From Prunella strophiata (taxonomy: Eukaryota; Chordata; Aves; Passeriformes; Prunellidae): a stretch of DNA of 64,000 nt. Positions 39,825-51,753 of the stretch are shown here, one piece after another. Position numbers and translations under genes: made by a program. Positions within the stretch are counted from its first letter, which is position 1. Every line of letters begins with the position of its first letter. Location: NCBI GenBank assembly GCA_036583965.1, contig JAZBQD010000027.1, positions 24,621,001-24,685,000 on the forward strand. The letters run 5' to 3'. A model generated the notes under the pieces. It searched no databases and was not told the DNA's origin. It worked only from the letters and a program-made list of their open reading frames with translations.

Positions 39825-40145
39825 CAGTCCCAGAATGGTTTGAGTTGCAAGGGATCTTAAATCATCCAATCCTATCCCCTGGCACGGGCAGGGACACCTT
39901 CCACTAGCCCAGCTTGCTCCAAGCCCCATCCAGCCTGGCCTTGGGACACTTCCAGGGATTCCAGGGGCAGCCACAGCTTCTCTGGGCACCCTGTGCCAGG
40001 GCCTGCCCACCCTCACAGGGAAGATTTTCCTTTGAATATCCCATCTAAACCTACTCTCTTTCAGCTTAAAGCCATTTCCCCTTGTCCTGTCACTCCATGC
40101 CCTTGTACAAAGTCTTTCCCCAGCTTTCTTGTAGGTCCCTTCTAC
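39825..40145 (-). mobile_element. CR1 LINE 3' end, about 320 bp
   Basis: CCCAGAATGGTTTGAGTTGC, GCAGGGACACCTTCCACTAG, CCATCCAGCCTGGCCTTGGG, GGGCAGCCACAGCTTCTCTG and TTCCCCTTGTCCTGTCACTC: antisense CR1 3' region. Lies about 220 bp after an oppositely oriented CR1. Confidence 0.94.
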
Positions 40146-42374
40146 AGAACAACCGTGGCATCAGTGAAATAAAAGTCCTATGCTTCTAAATACATTTAGG
40201 ACATTGCCTAGTAGTACTTATTTATCTGCAAAGAAGGTCCACCCCCTGCTTCTTGGGTTCCTGAGCCTGTGCTGGGAAAGTCACACTGAGCATCATAGAG
40301 TGGCACTACCAGAAAAGGTTAGTTGGATGATGAATATTGCAGTTCAGCTGTGTGTTCTCTCTGTTTATTCTGGTTTTGAGGAGTGGATTTAGAAGTACTT
40401 TAACTAGAACAAAAAATACAACAATAAAAACTCTGTAACTGCAAGCAACAGGATCTGTAATGACTGTAACAAGCATTCCAAGAAGTCTGCAGAAATGCTT
40501 TGATCACAAGAACATATCCAAACCCTGCAATACTGGCACTGGTATTATTAAGCAAGAATACATTTTATCTTGGCATTCAAGAAGTGTAACAGAGAAAATA
40601 TGATGCATTACCTTCCTGTAAATTATTTTATTGTACACACTGAAGTTTATATTTTAAGTTATTAAAGCATGGAGTATCTTAAAAATCTTCACAGCAGCTC
40701 AGGAAGGCTGGGCAAAGACAATATGTGTTTTTGAGATGTTCTGTGGCTGACATACATGGAAAGGGCACTTCCCCTCACCTTCTGCTCATCTAGAAGCCAT
40801 GGAAAGGAGAGGTCTCTCTGTATTATACTGACTGGATTCTAAAACTCATGAAAATTAGTTTATTACTGTTGTTACATGTTAATTACTGGGCACAGACAGG
40901 GGTAGAAAGGAGTCATGCAGAACTTTGCCAGCAGACCCATGGGCTTCAGCAGCAGTCCTGCTTATCTAGGACCTGCATTTTTGGAATCATTATACATGCC
41001 AATATATATGGCACCTTAATCAGTGGATTCAGAAAATCTCCCAATGGAAATTAAGTACACAGGAAGGAGAAATGGGAAAGTTGATCAGGCTGCTTGTTTC
41101 TGGAGTGTGGCCTCTCATACTGAAGGAGCAGCTTATTCTGGGTCTGAACACATTGCCTGGTTAAACAGTGTTGGTCTGATCCAGAGATGGCTGGAAAGGA
41201 AGTGAAAAGTGAAGGAGCTCATTCACCTCTTCAGGCCAGGGATGTGTTATTGTTTGTATTTAACTGGAATCAACATTATTTCTGACACCTTTCAGCATAA
41301 CTGACAACCTTTTTCTTTCAGACTCTCAGACCCAGGAGCCTGAAGGCAGGAGGTAAATCTACCCAGGACTGGAGCACTGAAATAGTAATTTGACTTTTTA
41401 AGCATAGCTGTTCAAGCATTGTTCATGCATTTATTTTGTTTTGACCCAGGAAAAGCAAATGCTGTGATCATTCCTTCCAGGAGCTGTCCCTGTGCATAGG
41501 CCAGCCACTGCAGTTGCAGAAACAATTAGTTTTCCTAGCTCAGCTTATTTCATTTACTCATGATGTGAATTTACCAAGATTCACTGTGGTGCTTCAGAAA
41601 GGGCTTGGCATTGATTTACATGAAGTGAATCTGCTGCTCACTCTTTTGGAGCAGAGACAAACCACAGGCAGTGACCAGAGCATCACTCGATGCTTCACGG
41701 CGCTGGAGCAGAATGGGCTTGCTTGTCTCACATGCCACTGTGGCTTGGCTCCAAACCAAATTTCTCTCTTGCAAGTCAGGCTTTGTAAGAGAAGTTCAGC
41801 CTGTCACAGGGTACTGGTAAAGCTCACTTAAGACTGAGGTCTTAGAGTAGTGACAGGAAGCACTACTGTGCTCAGACTGTGACCAAGGGATTGGGTGAGC
41901 ACAGGGGAATGACCTCTGCTGCTTACAGCTGGCTTTAGCCCATAGTGCTGCTGCATCAACCTCCTGAGGTCCATTCAGGATCTCATTTGACACCCACTAG
42001 AGCTGCAGACCAGTGGGTTGGCTTTGCTACCTGTTATAAGGTAAAGCTGAACAGCTGCCAGGGCTGTGCAGACCAGCTGCAGCCATAGCTGTGGGTATTT
42101 GTGCACACAATTAGATGTTCTCAAGTCTCAGAAAATCAGCTTGAAACCCTGGCAGCATAGAGCTGTGGCTCCTGGTCTCCAGTTTGCACAGCTGCAAGCC
42201 TGGGTGTTGCCACCAGCACCAGGCTCAGAGCATCAGCACCTCACCCAGCCTCATCTCAGAGCCCTGCTCTGTGCTGGGCTCACTGTCTGTGACCAAAGAG
42301 CCACCACAATCCAAACAGTGTCAGTTCACCCATGCTGACTCAGAAGTCCTGGTCCCAAGTAGTGCCAGGGGACA

Positions 42375-42590
42375 CTCAGATTGGATATCAGGAAAAATTT
42401 CTTCATATAAAGAGTGGTGAAGTACTGTATGCCCAGGGCAGTGCTGGAGTCACCATTCCTGCAGATGTTCAAAAGCAGAGCAGACATAGCACTTCATGAT
42501 ATGTTTATTGGGCGTGGTGGGATTTGGTCAAAAGTTGGACTTGATGGTCCTGGAGGTCATTTCCAATCTTCATGATTCTGTGATTCCTTC
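42375..42590 (+). mobile_element. CR1 LINE 3' end fragment
   Basis: ATATCAGGAAAAATTTCTTC, GCCCAGGGCAGTGCTGGAGT, ACTTGATGGTCCTGGAGGTC and a CATGATTCTGTGATTCC tail identify a sense CR1 3' end. Confidence 0.93.
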
Positions 42591-43779
42591 AATCTTTGAT
42601 GCAGAGCTCCTGACACTTGCTGGTTCCTACTTTGGGCACCATTTGGCTCCCTACACTGTGCTTTGCAAAACCAGTGCAAAGAAGGGTACAGATGGTCTTG
42701 TCTGGAGCAGTGAGTGTTCTTGGAAATGCCTGAGTTCTTTTGGTGGAAAGCCAACGAAATCACCCCAGAGCAGACTTTTTATCTGGAAAATTTCAAACCA
42801 GACCATGAATCTAGCAAAACAATAAGGCCCTGAAAGAGGTTTGGAAGGGAAACTGCCAGGTGACCTGATGCCAAATGATGAATTAGCCATTTCTGTCTGT
42901 CGTGTGTGTGTGCATTAGCAACTATGTTTTGTAAGAGGAAACCTTTTTTATCACCCTTTCCTATGAAAGGCTTTTTATTCTTATTATGAATAAAGGCTCA
43001 AGTCCACTCTTATTTAACTCATCCCTTTAATCCTAGAAAATGCTATGCCTGACAGAAGGCTCACATTTCACAGCAGAAAGAGAAACAGACAATAAAGAAA
43101 GAATTTATATGCAAAACATTCCAAGTTTTAAGAATACCTCTGTTATGCCAAGAAGAGTGTGACTGTGGAGAATACAGTCCATACTGGTAGTAAAACTAGC
43201 TCTCCACTACCTAGAGGTCTTGGAAAGTTATCCTTGTTAACTACTGGGGAGGTGCTAACTTACAGTCTGGCAGGATTTCAAAGGATGCTTTGGTCTTTAT
43301 GGGCTTAAATGTAAAACCTGAAACTGCAGACTGAAAAAAAAAAAACCCTCAAATATTATGAACTCATAAATTGGGTGAACTTGGTTTCTTCAAATGCTGG
43401 GAAAACACATCTCACATGCCTGAAGATATTTAGTGCTCTGTGGCTGGAGAAATCTAAAGCAGGATTTTTAATAATGTGAGAAATGTTTAAATTAGCCAGG
43501 TTGACACACACACAAAATATAATATTGAGATTGGAACTGTGAGCTAACACTTTCATGCCGATGAGGATAGGTGGGGAGAGAATGCCAAGCAATTTTCATC
43601 AGAGTCTCAGCCTGTACAGGCAGGTGCCTGGAACCTGGACTTATATTTGGTTTACAACAAAATACTTTTCTGACAGGCTTAAAAGGAGCAAAACTACAAC
43701 TCCAGAGAACTAATTTTTTTTTTTTTTTCTTTACTATGCAAATGGCACAAACACCAAACTCATTCCCATTCCTGGCAGG

Positions 43780-43894
43780 GTTCAAGGGCTTGGAGCAACC
43801 TGGGCTAGTGGAAGGTGTCCCTGCCCATGGCAGGGGGTGGAATGGAATGGACTTTAACATCCCTTCCAACCCAAACTTTCCTATGATTCTATGG
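43780..43894 (+). mobile_element. CR1 LINE 3' end fragment
   Basis: GGCTTGGAGCAACCTGGGCT, GTGTCCCTGCCCATGGCAGG and CCCTTCCAACCCAAACTTTC with a CTATGATTCTATGG tail. Confidence 0.94.
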
Positions 43895-45228
43895 TTTGTT
43901 GCTCCATGAAGTAGTTTTAGTTCATGATTTATGATCAAGGATGCCTGGATCTCTTTCACTTCAGCTTTATCAGAACACACCCACAGAACAGCTCTATCTA
44001 ATTTCTGTCATGGGGTGTTGATTTGATGCTGAACCCCAACTCACTCCTCCTGAGAATTTAAAACTAGAAGAGCTCATTTCAAGGCATGAGGTGCAGTAAT
44101 TAGGCTCATCTGTCAACTGCATTCCAGAGGATAGCTCTGGGTATGAGAGGAATGGGATGCTTTTTGATTTTATCTATGGTTTGAGTGTCTGTCATTGACT
44201 CCAAAACAAGTTTTTGTCTGTAGAGCAAAAGTGGCAAAGCAGCTGCCCTTTGTAACAGGATTATGACACTTGAAGTAATTTCCTCTTCTTTCAGAACCTA
44301 TTCTGGGTGTCAGCCAGGTAATATTGCTGCTTGTCCTGACAGATAAGGGATTGCAGAGCTATGTTCTGGACTAATTCTGTTAGCACTGCATCAGACATCT
44401 AACCTCAGATCCTTCTGCAGTGTATAGGACTTGTTTTAGCAATAAAATATTTGAGAATAGTTCTGCATATCCAAAGTTGCTGTTACATGTTATAGACTGT
44501 CATGTGATGGAACTTTTGTAGATTTTTCTGAATCTCAAAGTTCATTTTAAGTAATTCAGAATTATTAAGGAGACAACAGAAAGGTAATAAATGCTAGATT
44601 TTCTCTAGTCAAATTATTAAACAAATCTATCATTGGACCAGTTTTGAAAATAAATATACTAGAAGTAAATTACATTTTCCCTCACAATGTAAAAAGTACT
44701 CTTGCTTTTTGAATTATCCTATAACTAGAATCTCTCTGTGCAACTTAATTTACTTTCTAGAAAACCTTCCTGTAGAAAAGGCTTGTGTAAATATTATGGA
44801 CAAAACATTTGGGCATAGGGATGGGTCTGTGTGTATCTGTGGTGTTTGCTGCTCTTTTAAGATTGTTTTCAATCTCGTGTGAAAAGTAATTTTATAATAT
44901 ATTCTCTAGCTTTATTAAAAATAAGGCTAAAAACCCATCCTTTTTTTAATCCCTCCTCTCAACATTTCGTTGTGATGTACCAGCAGAGGGAGATCATGTT
45001 CTTGTTCTTCTTCTTGCTTTCCTAGCACAGCCTGGTTGCCTAATTGTAAATGTATTGATAACCCTGTCATGGCCAATACAATGTACTGAGATTCTCCAGA
45101 ACACAATCCTTGTCAAGGACAAAATTTTAACACACCTTTAAAAATTAGTTTTCAAAAAATTCCTGTACGCAGCAGGCAATTACTCCAGTGGTGAAAGTAG
45201 TAATTGTGTAGTAATTTATGTGTTTCCA

Positions 45229-45468
45229 CAGAATCATGGGATTGTTTAGGTTAGAAAAGCCATCCAGAACCACTGAGTCCAACCATTCCCCACTGACCCA
45301 AGTGCCACATCCTCACATTATTTGAACACCTCCAGGGATGGGGACTCCACCACTGCCCTGGGCAATCTGTTCCAATGCCTGAACACTCTTTCCATGAAGA
45401 AATGTTCCCAGAAATCTCCATTCTAAATCTCCCCTGGTGCATCTTGAGGCCATTTCCTCTCATCCTTG
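45229..45468 (-). mobile_element. CR1 LINE 3' end, about 240 bp
   Basis: CAGAATCATGGGATTGTTTA, GTTAGAAAAGCCATCCAGAA, CCTCCAGGGATGGGGACTCC and CCTCTCATCCTTG: antisense CR1 3' region of a subfamily different from the 'CCATGGGCAGGGA' type elsewhere in the window. Confidence 0.92.
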
Positions 45469-48450
45469 TTTTTTTTTGCATCAATACATCTAGTTCTCTA
45501 TAACTACAATTTAATGTAAAGTTCATGTGTGCAATTTAATGCATATACATGGGGATTTCTTGAAGAAATCAAATGGGAAATCTCCATGGACTGGAAAAAA
45601 AGCTCCAGGTGTTTAGGGTGGATGTGGACACCCATGGTCAGTGGAGATACTGATATTTTAGGGGTATGAACCCCAGATTGCCTCATGCACTGTATTTAAT
45701 ACACAACCACAAGTAAGGTTTGCATGATGACATGGCTGTGGGCAAAAAATAACTTGGAATAATGAATAATTAGCATAATTCCCCATGTGCAGAATTAAAA
45801 AATTTAAGAACATGATTTATTGATCTTCATAGAGCTGATTTTGAAAAATTACCTTTATGGCATGTTTTTTTTTTTATTTGCTTTCAGTGTGTGATAATGT
45901 TCCCAGTGTTTTAATAAAGAAATACATTAAATACATTATCTCATTAAATATTTAATATATTGAAATCTCCATCAGTCAGTTTATCTTCTCTTTTATTTTT
46001 CCAAGTAAGCAGCAGAGCAGGTCCTAACTTGGTCCTGGTCTTGCTCCATAATTGTATTAATGAAGGCAGCAAGTCTGCTTCTGAGCCAGAAACAAAACTT
46101 TTGACCCCTGACTTCTATGTCATGATCACAGGATGGCCTGTTTTATAAAACAAATGTTTTATAACCAAAAGCAAAGTGATTTCATCTTGCAGATGAGAGA
46201 TGATTCAGTGCTACAGCGGGGTGAAATGGTCTCTTGGCTCAGGCACAGGGTTTGTTAAACAAACTACTCCAGTTGCTACAGCTACTTAGGCCTGTGTCTC
46301 ACTCTTTTTCACTGGGATGTGAGAGTTTGAAATGTGTTGAACTGTGAATCAAACTGACATTTGTATTTAAGCAAACCTCTGTGGAACAGAAAGAAGATTC
46401 AAAATGGCAGAAGTGTCTCTGCAGTACTTCTAGATTCTTCACAATGTAGAACACACAACATATTAAAATATATCATTTTTACAACTTTTACATGAAAAAA
46501 CTGCCTGTCATCAGAAATGGTGGTAGAACACAGGGAATTGCTACCATTCACCTGTCTGTTCTGACTCTGCTGTAAAGCATTAATTGGCAAAGCCATGAAA
46601 TATCAGAGCAGGCTGAGTTTAAAAAGGAAGCAGGAATCATAAAACACAGGAAAGGCAGAATTCAGCCAGACACTATAGGTGTGAACATTCAAAACAGATC
46701 TCAGTTCCCAGCTTATCTCTTTATAGCTGTAGGGTAGGAGCAGGGAACATAGCCTGTAGCTTAGTTTCAGATTCAAACCTTTTGGGAAAGTGGAGATCAG
46801 AAACTTGCAGTTCTTCAGCATCTGGACCATGTAATTAAAACATTAATTCCTACACAGATGCTAGAATCCAAGGGTTTGTTTCCTTAACTAGAACAGGTTG
46901 TTTCTAGTCATGTGGATTCTGGAGAAAACTCACCATGTATTGCCCTTCTGATGAGTCAGAAGACAGAAGTAGAACAAAAGTTACATACATATATGAAATC
47001 ACAGTTTTTATATTGTTGGCAAAGGTAAAGTACCTCACAGGAAGCTGTGAATACTCTGTGATTGTAAAGCCTTGAGATTGTTCAGTATAGAGGCTCTCTG
47101 TCTGCAGGACAGCTTTTAACCATCCCCAGTGAAATGCCTTGGTCACAGAGCAGAGAGATGAGTACTAAAACACACTGTCCACGTGTGAGAGCAGCTGCAC
47201 AGCTGAAACCACAGGGCACAGGCTCGAAAAGGGTCAGGGGTTATTTGATCCCTTCAGAGTCTGAACCCTCATCATATAATGGCATTCACATTGCAAAATC
47301 TCCCCCAGAAGCTGTGCAGGTCTTTTCATGGTCTCTGTAGATGAATATGAAGATTATAACAATGTAACCACAGATTAATCTATCAGCCCTTTCTCTTTTC
47401 TGCACCTTGCTTATCTTTCCTTGCAGATCTCTAAGCAGCAGCTCCAGTGAGCTGCATTACCTGCTTCCAGACTCCTGACATACCTGCTAATTCCTGTTGT
47501 AGCATTCCTGTCCTGGGATGGCACTTTAACCCTGTCCTTGCCAAAGGCAGCATAGGTTCTGCCTTCATGCAAGAATTTGAGACAAAAAAGGTTATTTTTA
47601 GCTCTAGAGCAGTGAATTTGCAATTCTCATATGCAGGACCAGAGTGTATAGAAAGACAGGACTAAAGGTTGGCTAAGAAAATACAGTCAGTGAACTGGAG
47701 AGATTTCACTCTACAATACACACACTTCTCACAGGGAGAGCCAAAGCCACCTACCCAAAACAAACAGCAACCATTCCCTCTTTTTCCACAATTAATCAAG
47801 TTCAAAACAACAACAACAAAAAAAAAGTAAAGGAGGGATAGGACATTTAGGAGTTGGAATAAAAGCTTTAAGTGTATAAATGCATAAAAAACTTTATGGA
47901 GTTCCATAGGAAACAAAATATTGTCAAATGTCTGTGACAAGGCAGCCCAGAGTATCTGGGATACGTGCAGAACTTGCTGGCCAGGAGAGAGGTGTCGTGA
48001 GAAAGAGCTCTGGTGGATGCAGCCTGCTGCGAGTGGTCCATGGGATCCCAGGAGGAGCATCTGTTTTGGGAGCAGCAGTTGCTCTGTAATTAGAGAGCAG
48101 CATCAGCTTTAAAAACAATCATTTTGAAGTTCTCCTTCAGATGGAAACTTGGGTTTTTGAAGAGGAGTCTTGTTTATTATAAACGAGGATGAAACAGTCA
48201 GCTCTTTCCTCATTAGCAGCCACTGGACAGTAACTATTTTTAGCTGCAAATTACAAAATGGGGCAGATTCAGACAGAAGCACAAAGGGTGAAAAGTATTT
48301 CCTTGCCAATCTTCTAAGCTAGCATACAAATTTTATTCATTTTAACTGAGATGAGCTAGAAAAATGAATTAAACAACTTAATTCTTTACTCCACCTCAGC
48401 TAATACTTTACAACAGTCCAGGATAAATACATAGGGAAAAACTCAGGGAC

Positions 48451-48500
48451 TGCTTTGGTTGGAAGGGACCTCTAAAGGTCAGCTGTGGACACATCTTGTC
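48451..48500 (-). mobile_element. Very short CR1-like tail fragment
   Basis: GGTTGGAAGGGACCTCTAAA followed by GGTCAGCTGTGGACACATC resembles the first ~50 bases of an antisense CR1 3' end. Short, so tentative. Confidence 0.6.
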
Positions 48501-50378
48501 CACACTCAGTGTGACAGTACAGGAGTGTGGTGGCAAGGGTTGACACTATTAAGACCACATCTATTGGGTTCTTCCATGCTACCAAATTGCATAAAGAAAA
48601 TGATAAATTCCAGCCCCAAAACAAACACAAAAAGATGATCAAGGTGAAGTTAGAAACGCTCAGAATTAGGAAGTGAGAATACAACTGTGCATACTAAGGG
48701 GACTCCAGTGGGCCTCATGAGGGTGGCACCTGCTGTGGCAGAGCCAGGGCTGCTCCCTCTGGGGTACCCCGACCCTGCTCCCCAGCATGCCCTGCCCACA
48801 GCCCCTCATCCTGATAATCCCCAGGTGTTCCTGCCATGGAGCACTCCCACAGTGCCTGACCTGACCTCAGAGTGCCTGTGCTTCACTCTTATTCTGGCAT
48901 CATGTCAAAACCTTACTGTAGAGCATGTCAGAAAGAGCACAGGGATTTTTTTTTTTTTTTTCAATAGACGAATCTTTGGCAAACTGTGAAAACCATTTCA
49001 TTGGAGAAGAAGAAAAAAAAGTTGTTCCTCTTGCTACAGGACTTTCTGTAAATTTCAAAGGCCTGCTGTGAATAATAGTGTCAGAGCTTCCAAGCTGCAA
49101 GGCTATTTTATAGTGGAAAGTGTGAGGCAACCAAAATAAGTATCAGTTTCCATTGTTACAAAATAAAGGTTTTGCTTTATGTGGTACCTTAAAAGCCATG
49201 TTCAAGGATGTGTTTTTTGGGACACAGAAGTAGGCACCCCAGAGAGTTATTTTTTCATACTGCCATTGGGTTTGTTCTTTCTTGTTCACAGCAAATTGGG
49301 AAATAATTTGAGACAGAAAGAACATGATGGCTTTCTTTATGATGCAAAACATAACAGGAATTTGTCTTCCTGAAGGACTGAAGGCAATCCTTAAATCCAA
49401 ATGCTGCCAGTCCTTGGGATGTTTGAAATACATATTCCTATTTAATGGCGTGAGTGCATCTCTCCTTACACAATTTGTGAGTATTTTTGACAAACCTGGT
49501 CCTAGTTTTCTGCTAGCAGAGTTACAGATGAGACAAGTTTTCCATGGTTTGGGGTTTTATTGCGAATGCTTCGCACAGCTCTGGTTATGTGCTCCCTTCT
49601 CATGACATCAGTGCTGAAGGAGAGAAAGAATGTAAACATCTGCTTTTTATAATTCAATTCCAGGCTTATAACTTGATTAGGATAAGCAATGTTTCTACAT
49701 GATTTATTTTCCAGTCACAACAATGCGCAGTTTTAGCAGCAGTTTGAAGATTAGTAAAATAAGGATGGAAACTAATGAGGTAAATCCCGCTTCATGGTCT
49801 ACCTTTCTGAGCTGCACTGAGCATTGTGCAAAGGCTGGGGATTTCCCTCCCACTTGGTTTTTAAAACGATGTCCTGTTACTCCCCACAGTGCAGGAGGCA
49901 GCCCATGGAAAGGAAGCTTACACAGCAGCACTGAGGTGAGCTGGAGCAAAGGGAGTTTGGCTCGTGACTCTCTACGGAGCCCTTCTGTGTGGCATTGGGT
50001 CAGGACTGAGTTTTCCAAAGATGCCTGCTGGGACATTGCTGCATCCCCAACAACTGAGGCCTGAAATATAAAACCTCTAATCTCTTCCATCTCCTGGGCA
50101 GAGTTAAAAATCCACTCTGGTTGCTTCCCTTCCTTTGTTTTCCAGGCTTTTTCTTGCACCAGGAACTGACAGTGGCTAAAGCCATGGTCCTGGTAAAAGT
50201 CTGGAGTCTTTCCTACTCCCTTTAAACTATTAAATTTAAGGCTATGCTCATGGGCATGAGGAGGGCTTCAGTAGTAGTTGTGCACGTGTAACTGAAGCCA
50301 AGGGACAGCCAGGGTGGTAGCTTATGTCAGAGTGATTTCAGTCTTGTATCACATTTCCAATAATAAAACACTAAAAAT

Positions 50379-50618
50379 CACAGAAACTCAGAATGGTTTG
50401 AGTTAGAAGAGACCATAGAGCCCATCCAGTGCCACCCTCTGCCATGGGCAGGGACATCTTCCACTGTCCCAGGGTGCTCCAAGCTCTGTCCAGCCTGGCC
50501 TTGGACACTGCCAGGGATCCAGGGGCAGCCACAGCTTCTCTGGGCACCCTGTGCCAGGGCCTGCCCACCCTCCCAAGGGAACGATTCCTTCCCCATATCC
50601 CATCTGACCCTGCTCTTC
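50379..50618 (-). mobile_element. CR1 LINE 3' end bordering the HMCN1 CpG island
   Basis: CAGAATGGTTTGAGTTAGAA, CCATGGGCAGGGACATCTTC, CTCTGTCCAGCCTGGCCTTG and GGGCAGCCACAGCTTCTCTG, ending near the start of the CpG-dense sequence. Antisense to HMCN1. Confidence 0.94.
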
Positions 50619-50719
50619 TGGGACGGGCCGGCACCACTGCCACCCTCACCTGCGGCAGGTGCGCACACGGACCCCGGCCCTGAGGGACCGCTCCTGCTGG
50701 TTCTGCTGGGGCTGGCCGG

Positions 50720-51070
50720 GCCCGGGAGAGCCCCAGGTGAGGGAAGGACCCCGGGGTGAGCGCGGAGACCCAGAGGTGAGGGATGGAACCCGGAGTGACG
50801 GCGGGACCCCGAGGTGAGGGCGGGATCCCAGCGTAAGGACGGCGACCTCCAGGTGCGGGAGGGACCCCAGGTGCGGGAGGGACCCCAGGTGAGGGCGGGA
50901 CCCCGAGGAGGGGGCGGGACCCCGGCGGAAAGTCGGCGACCCCGAAGTGAGAGAGGGACCCCCAGGTGAGGGCGGGACCCCGGGGGTGATGTACGGCCGT
51001 GGTGAGCGCGGAAACCCTGAAGTAAGGACGGCGACCCCGAAGTGAGGGGGGACCCCAGGTGAGGGCAGGG
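50720..51070 (+). repeat. Degenerate ~18-20-bp GC-rich tandem array with CAGGTGAGGG-like cores
   Basis: Loosely repeated units of the form GGGACCCCAGGTGAGGGC, with period roughly 18-20 bp and many substitutions and small indels, fill the upstream half of the CpG island. Two adjacent units near 50860-50895 are nearly identical. On the minus strand this reads as long Pro/Gly/Ser-rich open frames that I do not regard as coding. Each unit tends to contain AGGTGAGGG, which resembles a consensus 5' splice site. Confidence 0.8.
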
Positions 51071-51339
51071 GCCGCAGCGGGCCACGGGAGGCGGGACCGG
51101 GGCGGGCGCCGCCTCAATCCGCAGCCGGTGCTCCGGGGCGGCCGCCGCAGCTCCATCCCCAGCCCCGGCTGGCAAGCAGCGGCCCGCGGCACGGCCGGGG
51201 CTCAGCCGTGTCCCTCGGGGCGGCGCTGCCCCAGCCCTGCCCGGCAGGGAAGGCGGAGCGGGGCCGCAGCCGCGCGCAGACAAAAGCGGCGGCGCTTCCT
51301 GCGCCGCGCCTGAGGGGAGCGGGCGGTGGGCGCCGGGCT

Positions 51340-51570
51340 CCGCTCTCCCCGCTCGGTCTTTGCTCCCCTCGGTCTGTCCCCGCTCTCCCCGGTCCGTCCC
51401 GGTTTATCCCCGCGCTCTCCCCGGTCCGTGCCGGGTCTTTCCCCGCACTCTCCCGGGTCCGTCTCGGATCTATCCCCGCGCTCTTTGCGGTCCGTCCCGG
51501 TTTATCCCCGCGCTCTCCCCCTCCATCCCGGTTTATCCCCGCGCTCTCCCCGCTCCGTCGCGCTCTGTCC
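51340..51570 (+). repeat. Degenerate copies of the 32-bp minisatellite
   Basis: Several diverged units related to the downstream 32-bp array are visible (GGTCCGTCCCGGTTTATCCC and variants such as GGTCCGTGCCGGGTCTTTCC and GTCCGTCTCGGATCTATCCC). Divergence between units contrasts with the identical units at 51754-52255, so this looks like the older flank and the downstream array a later expansion. Confidence 0.85.
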
Positions 51571-51580
51571 CCTCTGTCCC

Positions 51581-51753
51581 GCTCTGTCCCCTCGCTCTCC
51601 GCGGTCTGTCTCCGTTCCCCTGGCCCGCCTGCCCCCGTGCCGTTCCCGGCCGCCGCGGGTGCCGCCGCGATGGGCTGTGGGAGGCAGCCCCGGGGCGCTG
51701 GGCACGGTGCTTGCTGCTGCTGCTGCTGCTCGCCCTGAGGCGCCCGCGCCGTG
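51581..51753 (+). pseudogene. Upstream duplicate of HMCN1 leader/start region with signal-peptide-like codons
   Basis: About 130 bp here (51581-51710) repeats 52269-52398 with only a few single-base indels: the same C-rich leader, the same Kozak box and an ATG at 51670. After the shared GGCACGGTGC the copies diverge. This copy runs into a CTG run that in one frame reads seven Leu then A-L-R-R-P-R, a plausible signal-peptide core. That frame has no ATG within this copy. The ATG at 51670 instead reads 22 codons, including six Cys, and stops at 51736-51738. In the assembled sequence this copy therefore cannot encode a leader, but it could act as a short upstream ORF. It may be a decayed duplicate, the real start affected by small assembly errors, or an alternative first exon. 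Confidence 0.6.

Larger units (their letters stand above)
38141..50378. other. Intergenic region upstream of HMCN1, repeat-bearing
   Basis: Between the 19-bp array and the CpG island. CR1 pieces at 39495, 39825, 42375, 43780, 45229 and 48451; short homopolymers near 43713, 47818 and 48948. Candidate noncoding elements at 39230-39420, 41480-41720 and 48120-48300. No coding exon recognised. Confidence 0.5.

Noticed and set aside
43492..43980. 162-codon minus-strand frame
   Set aside because: Composed partly of CR1 3' end and a poly(A)/poly(T) tract (poly-Lys segment). Not a gene.
50371..51283. Minus-strand frames of 273-301 codons in the CpG island
   Set aside because: They read through the degenerate GC-rich tandem array and an antisense CR1. 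Composition and repeats explain their length.
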